DNA from: Arcuatula senhousia
Taxonomy: Eukaryota; Mollusca; Bivalvia; Mytilida; Mytilidae
Direction: 5' to 3'
Assembly (NCBI GenBank): GCA_963971305.1
Contig: OZ020311.1
Coordinates: 7,006,001 to 7,070,000, forward strand
DNA length: 64,000 bases
The notes below the pieces were generated by a model. It worked only from the letters and a program-made list of their open reading frames with translations, was not told where the DNA came from and ran no database searches. Of the stretch, positions 12,101 to 24,100 are shown one piece after another. Each line of letters starts with the position of its first letter. Positions within the stretch are counted from its first letter, which is position 1. The position numbers were made by a program, and so were the translations under genes.

Positions 12101-15100
12101 AATTCAATACAAAGTCACAACAATGTCCAGCACAACTAGCTTGGTAAGTAAGTTCTATCTGCAGTATTTCCATTAAAGCAGAAATGGGGGTATTTAACCC
12201 TCAAAATATCTTTTTGACCCCCTAGATCTTTTCTAAATTTTTTATATATGCACTAAATTTGACCCTTTTAAATTTAGAACTTTTGCTTATTTGACTCTCT
12301 CCTTAACATGTCACCAGAAACACTGATCTATATAACCATAATAAGTAAAGGTTACAAATAAAGTCACCTAATAGGACTTTGGTCATCTTCTTGGAAAAAT
12401 TTACCCCTTGCTCTAAATTTTTAGTAGTGGATATATATGGCCAACATTCAGGCCACTGTGAACAAGACTGCTCAGTCCAAAGTTTGCCACAAAGAAGAGC
12501 AGACAAAAACAAAAGTTCCATGTCATAAAATAAATACAGCAGTGATTCTGACTTGGTAAAGGAGTTACAAGAAAAAATGGCAGGTTGTTTCTACAGTTAG
12601 ACATTGTCCAAATTTCATTGCTTGACAAAAATTTAAAAAAAATGAAAAAAATGAATTATTGGAATTGTTAACCCAAATACTTGATGAAATTAAATGAAAC
12701 TTTGAAAAATGCTTTGATATTGTTCAGAGGAGATTGTTTACTTTAGTAAAGAGTTGATATAAGGCACTATGAGTATTCTTAGAAAGCGCTTCTATATATA
12801 GGCTCCAGTTGGACAGACATACAGACATACAGGCCATGATCAGATCATGTTTTGTTGATTTATTTCAGGTGTGGATCAGGGGCTGTAACTGCTGTGTGGG
12901 ATAACATTATGATTGTAGTCGGACCAGAAAAAGATTGGATCAAGTGAGTTTAGATGATAAAAAAGCAGAAAAAAACATTTGTCAAAATTACGTCCCCTTT
13001 CCCTTGGTTACCTTAAAGATTCTACATTTAAAAGACCATTGCTCCCTAAAAATTTTGCCAGTAATATGCACAACTACATATATTGTACTACAAACATATG
13101 GCTTCATATACCAATTAAAAAAAACCCAATGTTGAGTAGTTTCACAGGGGTTGAGCAGGATTTGTTGAACACGACAAAAACAATATGTTTTCCTGCCATA
13201 GTGGGGGAAGGGGGAACATAATAAGCATGGTGCAAAATCACAATAAATAAAGAAAGGAACAATGCTGTTATTGCTGAATATTTTGTGCTTGCAAAATGAA
13301 TTGCTGAATATTTTGTGCTTGCAAAATGAATTGCTTAATATTTTGTGCTTGCAAAATAATTTATAAAACCACATTTGCAAAATTTTCTTTATTCACAATA
13401 TGCAGATGTAGCATTTGTGTCATTTAGAAAAAAATCTATTGCTATTTTCAGATTCACCTTTGATACGCCTGTTCACCTTACACAAGAAAAAGATGGCCTT
13501 CGTATTATCGGTAATTATTATCATGAGTTCTATTTTTCAGATTCACCTTTGACACACCTGTTCACCTGTCACAAGAAGAAGATGGCCTTCGTATTATCGG
13601 GAATTATTATCACAAGTTCTATTTTTCAGATTCACCTTTGACACACCTGTTCACCTGTCACAAGAAGAAGATGGCCTTCGTATTATCGGGAATTATTATC
13701 ACAAGTTCTATTTTCAGATTCACCTTTGACACACCTGTTCACCTTACACAAGAAGAAGATGGCCTTCGTATAATTGGGAATTATTATCATGAGTTCTATT
13801 TTTCAGATTCACCTTTGACACACCTGTTCACCTGACACAAGAAGAAGATGGCCTTCGTATTATCGGGAATTATTATCATGAGTTTTATTTTTCAGATTCA
13901 CCTTTGACACACCTGTTCACCTGACACAAGAAGAAGATGGCCTTCGTATTATTGGGAATTATTATCACGAGTTCTATTTTTCAGATTCACCTTTGACACA
14001 CCTGTTCACCTTACACAAGAAGAAGATGGCCTTCGTATTATCGGGAATTATTATCACGAGTTCTATTTTTCAGATTCACCTTTGACACACCTGTGCACCT
14101 GACACAAGAAGAAGACGGCCTTCGTATTATCGGGAATTATTATCACGAGTTCTATTTTTCAGATTCACCTTTGACACACCTGTGCACCTGACACAAGAAG
14201 AAGACGGCCTTCGTATTATCGGGAATTATTATCACGAGTTCTATTTTTCAGATTCACCTTTGACACACCTGTGCACCTGACACAAGAAGAAGATGGTCTT
14301 CGTATTATCAGGAATTATTGTCACGAGTTCTATTTCAGATTCACCTTTGACACACCTGTTCATCTGACACAAGAAGAAGATGGTCTTTGTATTATTGGGA
14401 ATTATTATCACAAGTTCTATTTTTCAGATTCACCTTTGACACACCTGTTCACCTGACACAAGAAGAAGATGGCCTTCGTATTATCGGGAAATATTATCAC
14501 GAGTTCTATTTTTCAGATTCACCTTTGACACACCTGTTCACCTGTCACAAGAAGATGCCCTTCGTATTATCGGGAATTATTATCATGAGTTCTATTTTTC
14601 AGATTCACGTTTGACACACCTGTTCACCTGACACAAGAAGAAGATGGCCTTCGTATTATCGGGAATTATTATCATGAGTTCTTACATAAGGTTCCAGGTA
14701 ATGTATGACATGAATTGTTCTCTTTGAATTATAGACTAAAAGAAAACTGGAATATTGATATACATGTATACTTCACAAAATTCATATAAAGAGCACTTTT
14801 TAAAATCTATGATAGAAACAATTTTTTTTTCATTTGTTTAAGTTCCTGGTATCTTTTAAAACAAAACATGTTTTACAGTTGTGAATTCCATCTGAATGAA
14901 TTTTTAAGCTTATCACTGAAAATATTTTATTGCAAAAAATCATTCTATTTTGAAACTTAATTGAAACTTAATTGAAACATAGATGTTTTTTGTTCAACAG
15001 TATGCTTTCAATTCTAAATCTTATTTTTTTTAGATGTAACAGAGAAGATTTTTAAAATTGGTTCCATGGAACCTGGGGCTATGTTGTTTGAGGCAAATAA

Positions 15101-18100
15101 AGAGTTTATGGTAGGTTTAGCTCTGAAAAGAAACATTTACCCTAAATGTACTTAATTACTTCTCCAAAGTTCACAAGGACTGAATTTCATGATTTCTGAC
15201 TAATATTCTTTCCATTTCATGCATAGAAAATAATGAGATATGGAATAAGTGTATGCGAAGCAGATCAAACAACATGACACAGCTCACACAACAAGGTAAT
15301 TTAGAAAAACCACAGTGGTAAACCGCCAGCAGCCTCCTACGAGGCAAGTAGGCGCTGCTTGCTGTTCTGCAATCGGCCCAAGGTCTTAATAAAATTCATA
15401 TAATCAAATCCAGTCCTGAAATAGTCATAGAAACAACCCCTTCTTAAACAAGGAAAAGAAAACATCATATACATTCATTAACCAAATAAGGTGTTTCATT
15501 ATGTTTGTTTATAGAAAGGGAGCCAGAAAGCTGATGAATACATTAGAATGATAAAAGATAAGCTAGATGTTGCTGTAGACCAATGTATTCAGGCTGCCGG
15601 ACATGAAATTGAACCTTCAAAACAAAAACAGTTACTAAGGGTAGGTAACTAATGCTTCAGATATCAACTAGTCATTAAAAAAGAAAGTGCTATAGGATGT
15701 TACAAACTGTTGTCTTTAATGACTTTAAGACCTTTCTTGCATCTATTTCCTGATAAAAACCTGTCTGATATGAAAAGTTCTGTCAAAATTTTGGTCAAGC
15801 TTTTCTCAGAAACTGTACATGGGAATGATCTGATATTTGACATGTTGGTTTGGTATGACAAACTATATGTTCTAAGCAACTTTAAGACCTGTTCAACACC
15901 CATTTCTTGTTGAGAATGGGTTGCTATGACAATTCCTGTCAAGCATTTATCAGAAACCATGCATGGGAAACATTTCAATATGAAAAAGTGTATTCAGTGT
16001 ATTTCTTTCACATTAAAGAACAATGGGTTTTTTCTTAATCAGAAAAATTGAACCCAAAATTATATTTTTTGTTAACTCAAAAGCTAATGCTTTTAAAAGT
16101 ACAAACTGTAATAACTTTCATTATTTTGTAGGCTGCATCGTTTGGGAAGTGCTTTCTGACTGATTACAATCCTGAACCCTTTGTAAACATGTGTCAGATG
16201 TTAAGAGTTTTGAACCAAGTCAGAGATCATGTTATAGGGATGGCACTAACTTATACACAGTATCCTTAACTAATGTAGTCTGAATTTTATAAGTTGACTT
16301 TACTTTCAAGTGTGTTAGGTTTGTCAGTTACTTGCCAAAGTTTGGTGATTGTTAATTTTCAGGATTGATTTAGATGAGTTCTAGTTGAAGTTTCCTGTTA
16401 CTATGGTTTCCCCCTGATTGCTGTGTATGACCCAGGTGATTTGAAATGGGTGTTTACCATACTCCCCACCCCAAATTAATGTGCCTTAAAATTTGGAAAA
16501 CTGCATTCCCTTATGGCGTACCTGAGTCTGCTCTCATTATGAAGATAGTTCATGTTGCTGATTGCTTTATTGTGCATTTTTCTCATGCTCTTGCTTTTGT
16601 GTGGACTGGTTTAATTTTGGCCTTTTTGGACTTCTTAAATTTGAAGCCCCTTTGCTTCTAACAAATAAATCCTTATTAATTTTGTTAAGTTTTTTATTTG
16701 TAAGTATTCATTTGAAAGAAAAAAAAATTATGGTTCACCACAGTTTGGTCTAAGGGACCAATTATTTACATTTTTAAATTGTTCAGTTAAGATATATTGT
16801 CAAGAGACTTTTTCTTAACATAGTTCAGATTAGAGAAACTGACCACACCAGTTTTGATTGACAGGCTTGTATTACGGAAGTTCTTTAGCTATGCCATTAA
16901 AATATGTCAGTATCTAAAGATACCAGATGCTGAAGGGAGCTCCAGAATACTGGCTCACTGGGCTTGTTACAAGGTAAACATTTAATTTATAACTAAATCA
17001 GTCTGTACAATGTAGTGACTATAAAATACAGACTCAACATTTGAAAACATGAACAGAAAAGGCTCTTGATTATATCAAATGTCACTATATTTAATATAGG
17101 AGCTTTTTTCATTCATGTTTTTAGATGGTGAAGTTTCTGTTCCCTGCTGCAATGCTCAAACAACCATAGTAATGCTGGGTGTCTGACTGTCACAACATTT
17201 TTCGTAATAGAAGTATTTCAGCAACTATCAGTCATTTGCTTTTTCAATATTCAGCTTGAGGTAGAGGTCCCGAATGTTGGGATGCATTTTCATGTCTGTT
17301 GCTCATGTACTTCCATTATAACAAGCTGATCTAGGTCTTATAACACAAAAAATAAACATTGTTTAACCTTCACTTTCCATAAATTTAAATATGAGTATTT
17401 CCCGCTTTTTTGCCAACCCTAATGTGATATACCAAATGTGTAGTTTTCATGGACAAAGAAACCCACAAAAACCTGTTTGATTCCTTATATGAAAGAGTTG
17501 TAATGGAATAAGGTTGTAGGAAATAGGAAAATTACACATTCCATTTGGCATATTTTAAATCTTTTTTATATAATGAAAATGACAAATACACGTGTTCACA
17601 ACAAATGTAAATGGACATTCTGACTTACCAATTGTGAAAATTAGATTAAAATTTGTATCATCTTTTGAAAACAAAATGAAATACATTTGTATTTCTTATT
17701 ATTGATTAATAGGTTAAACAGAAGGACCAAGATGATGAGAGCATTGCCAGAGCCATTGCTCAAAAGCTCGGCGATACTCCTGGCGTATCCTACTCAGAAG
17801 TGGCAAATGAAGCATTAGAATGTGGGCGAGAGGATCTTGCTATAAGGGTAAGCATTGCTCAGAATTTAAGGGATGCTCCTGGTGTATCATACATGAAGCA
17901 TTATAGTTTGCAAGGAGGATCTTCCAATCAGGGTAAGCATTGCTCAGAAACTTGGAAATACTCTTGGCTTATCACACTTAGAAGCAGCAAATGAAGCAAT
18001 ACAGTGTGACAGGGAGGAACCTGTCATCTGGGTATAGGAACCTAGTAAACTAAAATTTTGAATAATGCTATTGGAAATGCAGGGGTTTGGGTAATTTGTT

Positions 18101-21100
18101 CTTGCACTACCATAATAGACAAGACTTTGTAATTTACAGGGGCCTTCCACATACATTCCTCAGAGGGCTGTTCCAGAATTAATCGTGTGGGGGGGGGTCG
18201 GGAGGAATTTCTATTACATATATGGTGGGTGGTGGGTGTTTAAGAAATATTTTGTGAAGAAACAATGATAAAAATTAATTATTTTTTTATGGGTGGTGGG
18301 GTAAAGAAAAAAGCGCCTCCCCACCCACCTCACACATTTAATTCTGGAACAGCAAAGAGGAAAAAGGTACTGTCCCAGACTTGTTTTGCAGAAAATTTAC
18401 ATGATAATAACATTTTTATATAGGAATCACCCTGCCTTTCTTTCCATCTGTCCACATACCACATTAGCACTTCTCTTCCTAAACCCCTCAACAGGCTTTG
18501 ATGAAACTTTACATTAAGGAAGTACATCATATGCAGTTGTGCATGACAAATTTTCATTGCTCTCGGATATAATTTAGGGGACATAATTGGACATAGACTT
18601 TCAAAATACAGTATTTGATGGGAGACATTGTAAGCGCAACTTCTCGTAAACCTTTCAAAAGATTTTGGTGAAACTTTACCTGAAAGAAGAACATCATATG
18701 CTGATTTGCATGAACAATTTCATTGTTCTCGGATATTATTCAGGGGAGATAATTGGATAAGTATTCAATGGGAGACCTTATAAGCACAACTCTTTAACCA
18801 CAGGACATATTTTGACGAAACTTTACATGAAGGAAGTACATCACATATAGATGTGCATGAAGAATTGTCATTGTCCTCGGATATAATCAAGGGGAGATAA
18901 TTGGACTTAAAGTGTTTTTTTTTTGGCAATACAGAATCTAATATGAAGCAGGTGTATCCTTTGTGAGCTCGCTCACAGTATTTCTTGTTTTCAAAGGAAA
19001 GGGATCAAGTCCAATTCTAATAAAGCCCCTCTTGATCTGCCACTGATTAGAATATAAAGCAATATTACAACTCCTATGGATATAAGGATGTGCTTGGAAA
19101 GAAAAGTGTAGTTCAACCAACTGGGACTTAATTATTTGTATAGAATTCAGGGTGGGGCAGATCTCTACTATCAATTATATTTGTAAGTCTCCATCAACCA
19201 TCTTATTAAATCTCCTCTATTTATTTAAAAGTTGCTGGATTATGAACCAAGAGCTGCACATCAGGTTCCCTTGTTGATGAAAATGCATAAAGACCAGATA
19301 GCCCTGTCTAAAGCTATAGAAAGTGGAGACACAGATTTGGGTTGGTATTGACTTTGTCATCATGATATAAAACTTAGAGATAATCCATCAAAATTTTAAT
19401 GTCAAATTAATTTTTAAACTGTAAATTAGTTGAAACTTTGCAATGTTTTTAATAGTTTGCTATAAGTAGATTACTATAATATAAGTAAGGAGATTAAGAG
19501 AGTATGCAGGATTTTCATAAAACTTTGCACTAAAGTTACAGGCAACAGAATTTGTCCTTGTAAATTCCACCACATAATGCATTTGTCGAAAAAGCCATGG
19601 ACTGCAAGTATTTTTAGCAATTGACTATCCTTATTGGGCCTCCAACATACACAGTTCAACATATTGTTGTGTATCATGTTTGCTTTATGAAGCAATTTAT
19701 TGGATTAAAACTCTTCCTAACTATTTCAGTGTATACTGTTCTATTGAGATTAAAAGAATCGATGCCACAAGGGGAGTTCTTGATGGCCATAAGAAGTATG
19801 CCTATAGCCTACTCGCTTTTCCTGCAGGTAATTGAATGTTCACTCAAAAGGTCAAAGTTTTCAGAATATTGCAAAATTGATGAGGTTGAAAAAAACAAAT
19901 AGTTTCTTTTTCAACCTCTGGAAAATTACCTGCCATAGCAAAGTAGCTGAAGTACAGTCAAACCTGTTTTAAGAGGCCACCTTTGGGATGAGAAAAAATT
20001 GACCACTTAAGACAGGTGGCTGCTTAATCCAGGTTTGTTTTTGTTGATTTATTGAAGAAAGGGACAAAAAATATGTGGCTGTCTAAAGCAGGTGATTGCT
20101 TAATAGAGGTTGCCGCTAAGGCAGGTTTGACTGTATTTAGCTAAATTTCAAGTGTTTGATCTGTATTCATTAGGGCTGTTCCAGAATTAAATGTGGGGGG
20201 GGGGGGGGGTTCGGAGGAATTTCTATAATGGTGGGTGTTTTAGAAATATTTTGTGAAGAAACAATGATAAAAATTAATTATTTTTTGATGGATGGTGGGG
20301 TAAAGAAAAAAGTGCCTCCCGACCCACCCACACATACCCACACATTTAATTCTGGAATAGCTCTTACAATTTCATCTTCTAAATTTGCACTCTTTGCATA
20401 ATGTAAAATTTAATAGGCTATCTTTGAATTTTAAAATGGCATACTTTTATTTTTGTCTCACCTGCGACGAATAGTCGCGGAAGTGAGACATGGGTATTAC
20501 TTTCCGGCGGCGGCGTCGTTGTAAACTTTTTTGTAAGACTTTTGTGGAAAATGAATTACTTGAAAGGTATAATAGCTAGGCATCTGATATTTGGTATACA
20601 GACAGTTCAGGTTATGGTCTATGCAACTGTCACCATGGTGTGTGACCCTGACCCCATTTTCACGCTCCAGTGACTCTGTGAACTTAGATATTTTTTTTAG
20701 GCCAAAAACTTCTTTGTAAGACTTTTGTGGAAAATGAATTACTTGAAAAGTATAATAGCAAGACATCTGATATATGGTATACAGACAGTTGAGGTTATTT
20801 TCTATGCAACTGTCACTATGCCTTGTTTCCCTGACCCCAACTCTGGTTTACAGACAGTTCAGTGGCTCCTGCAGGGTTAAAAACGACCGGCGACCTGAGG
20901 GCTTTTTAAGGGCGACTTCCGACCTACACTTCATAAAATCGACCTATGCCAAAACACGACCTGCGACCTCCGCCAAAATATGCCTTTCAAAAGCGACCTT
21001 GCGACCTCAGGCCCATTGTAAAGGCGACCTTGCGACCTGAAGGGTACCCTGCGGGAGCCCCAGTTCAGGTTATAGTCTACGCAACTGTCACCATGTTGTG

Positions 21101-24100
21101 TGACCCTGACCCCATTTTTACCCTCCAGTGACTCAGAGCTGTGAACTTAGGTCTTTTTTTAGGCCAAAAACGTCTTTGTAAGACTTTTGTGGAAAATGAA
21201 TTACTTGAAAAGAATAATAGCTAGGCATCTGATATTTGGTATACAGACAGTTCAGGTCATGGTCTATGCAACTGTCACCATGTTGTGTGACCCTGACCCC
21301 ATTTTCATGCTCCAGTGACTCTGTGAACTTAGATATTTTTTTAGGCCAAAAACTTCTTTGTAAGACTTTTGTGGAAAATGAATTACTTGAAAAGTATAAT
21401 AGCAAGACATCTGATATATGGTATACAGACAGTTGAGGTTATTTTCTATGCAACTGTCACTATGCCTTGTTTCCCTGACCCCATTTTCACACTCCAGTGA
21501 CTCTGTGAACTAAAGTCTTTTCAGGCTGAAAACTTCTTTGTAAGACTTTTGTGGAAAATGAATTTCTTGAAAAGAATTTTTGCAAGGCATCTGATATTTG
21601 GTATACAGACAGTTGAGGTTATGGTCTATGCAATTGTCAACATGGTGTGGGACCTTGACCCCATTTTTACGCTTCAGTTACTTTGTGAACTTTTGTCTTT
21701 TTCAGGCTTTAAACTATTTTGAAAGACTTTAATTTGTGGAAAATGAATTTTTGAAAAGTATAATAGCTTGACATCTGATATTTAAGATATTGATGCATTG
21801 AATTAGGGTTTTTGCATCTGTCACAATGTCATCTGATCTTGACCTCTTTTTTACACTAAATGACTGTTAATATTGTTTTTTTTTGTGTTCAGTCTATTAT
21901 ATTAAGTCTGTTTCTCAGTGACTATGATATCTAGAATCATTTTTGTTGGTCCACGGGAAAATGTCGAGAATTAATGAATGAAAAGTTAAATAACTAAGTA
22001 TTCCGATGGTGCCAGCAGGCGAGACATACTTTCGTGTTAACTCTTTGTTTTTTTTATTGTAGTACTGTAGACACCAGAATCCCAAGCTTTTAGAAGACTT
22101 ATATTACCAGGAGGATAATTTTATAGAGGAAGGAAACTGTAAAGTTATTAGAAGCTTTCAAGATGAGGTAATAGCAACCAATTCGGTATTTGATATAGTA
22201 AGGCTGGTCTTGATCTAACACATATTTAAGATTATGTTGTAAGGAAGACATCAATTGAGTTCTAAGGTCAATGGCACATATGTACAGGATTTTAAAAACT
22301 AAATATTTAGTTGAAATTTGGGTTTGCAAGCTGAAATTGAATGCCTTTATAGAATTTCATGTAACTAATTCACACTCTTAATAATGGACACATCTTTTGA
22401 CTTTAAATATTTCATTGCAACACGCAAATAAACGAAAAACAACTAAAAGAAGTGAAGTGATATTGAGTATTAAGCATGACACATAATCACATTATAAACA
22501 AAGTAAAAGAACAGCACTTTACTGCTTTTTTTCATCCTAAAGTTACAGACTGGCTTTCAATGTGCAGCAAACACTTAAAATTACATCTTACTGCAAGTTA
22601 ATGATGGATTTTAGAACCAGTTTATAAGGATTTTTCGGCTAAATTTTGAGAACATCACATGTGTAATGGATTTCACAAGAGCACTACTTTGGCAAGTTAA
22701 AACAAAATTTATCAAATGTAAATTTCAAAAAAATGCATTTAATAGCATGATATTTTATGTTTGGCATTTTTCACTGTACACTTGTACAGGGCTGTCAAGT
22801 TTTTATGAGCTGCATGTGTGAGATTCCACGAAAAATAGAAAGATCAAAGGGAAAAATTAAAAGATCAAAGAAATTTGCCGTCAAATTGCCGATTTGATGC
22901 GTGAGTCTCACGCAAGGTGCGTGACACTTGACAGGTCTGCTTGTATATTTACAGAGACTTGATGACAGAGCAGAAACATTAAAACTAGCCATGAATTGTT
23001 ATGCCAAAGGAAGGAACGACTTTGCCGTGAAAATGACGGATGATCAGATAAAGTTACTGAAATATCAACGGAGGTTGGAAGAGGAATTTAATCGACCTTA
23101 TATGGACCTGTCGTTACATCAAACAATTTACAGATTGATAAAAGAGACGAACAACAAAGTAGCTGAACAGATGAGGAAGGAATTTAAAGTTCCTGATAAG
23201 AGGTATTTGTACATTGAGTATAGTTTGATTCAAGGAGGCCCTAGGTTACCTTACAAAAATGTTTTGGTTGAATATATTGAGACTCATTCAAGGCTTGGCC
23301 TCTTTGATGGTCAGTGGTTCATCACTTACCAAAATGTCTGGATTTTCCACTGTTGAGTGTATTAACACACGTTTTAATTCCTAGACACAATGCATCTTAT
23401 ATTTTGGGAGAATGTCTTATAGTTATAGTTGACTTTTTCTTTATGCTATTAAAGCAGTTTTATTGAGATGATATCTATTTGATATTTTTAAACAGAAAGG
23501 GACTAACTTTTTTCCGGCTAAAGAAAACCCCATTTTCTTTGTAGTCCGCGACACCCATTCCTCATGAATAAGAAATATAAAGCTTAATTATTGTTTCTGT
23601 GTTTAGTCATACAAACATCATGAAACTTGAAGACCCATCGCCTTGATCTTACAGTGTAGTCTGTCTAGACGTCTAAATGAGATCAAGAATAAACTAAAAA
23701 CTTGTCAGAACCAAAGTGGTTTTCAATCTCTTCTATAAATTTATATACATTTTAAATCTGTGTATTAAATGTAAAACCAAACTACTGTCTCTTCTGAATA
23801 AATTGCAGGTATTGGTGGATAAGAATTCAAGCATTGGCTGAATCAGGAGAGTGGGCGGAGCTAGATAAATTCTCAAGGACAAAGAAACCACCAATAGGAA
23901 TGGAGGTAACTTGGCTTACAATAAATTGATTAAAACCGAAGCATAGTATTGAAAAAGACTGACTGTTCATTACTTGGCTCTACAATTGAAGAACAAATAA
24001 AAAGTATGTATCGCAATATCATGTTGCCCACATATTAGGCTAAACCATTAAAAAAAGATGATATAGGCTCTACTGGTACAATTAAAGCAAAAAAACTGTA

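Noticed and set aside
13375..14614. Several overlapping open frames across the VPS16 exon array
   Set aside because: They are frame-shifted readings of the 89-bp repeat ([15 protein letters not shown] and similar). The genuine frame occurs only in the exon segments of each unit.
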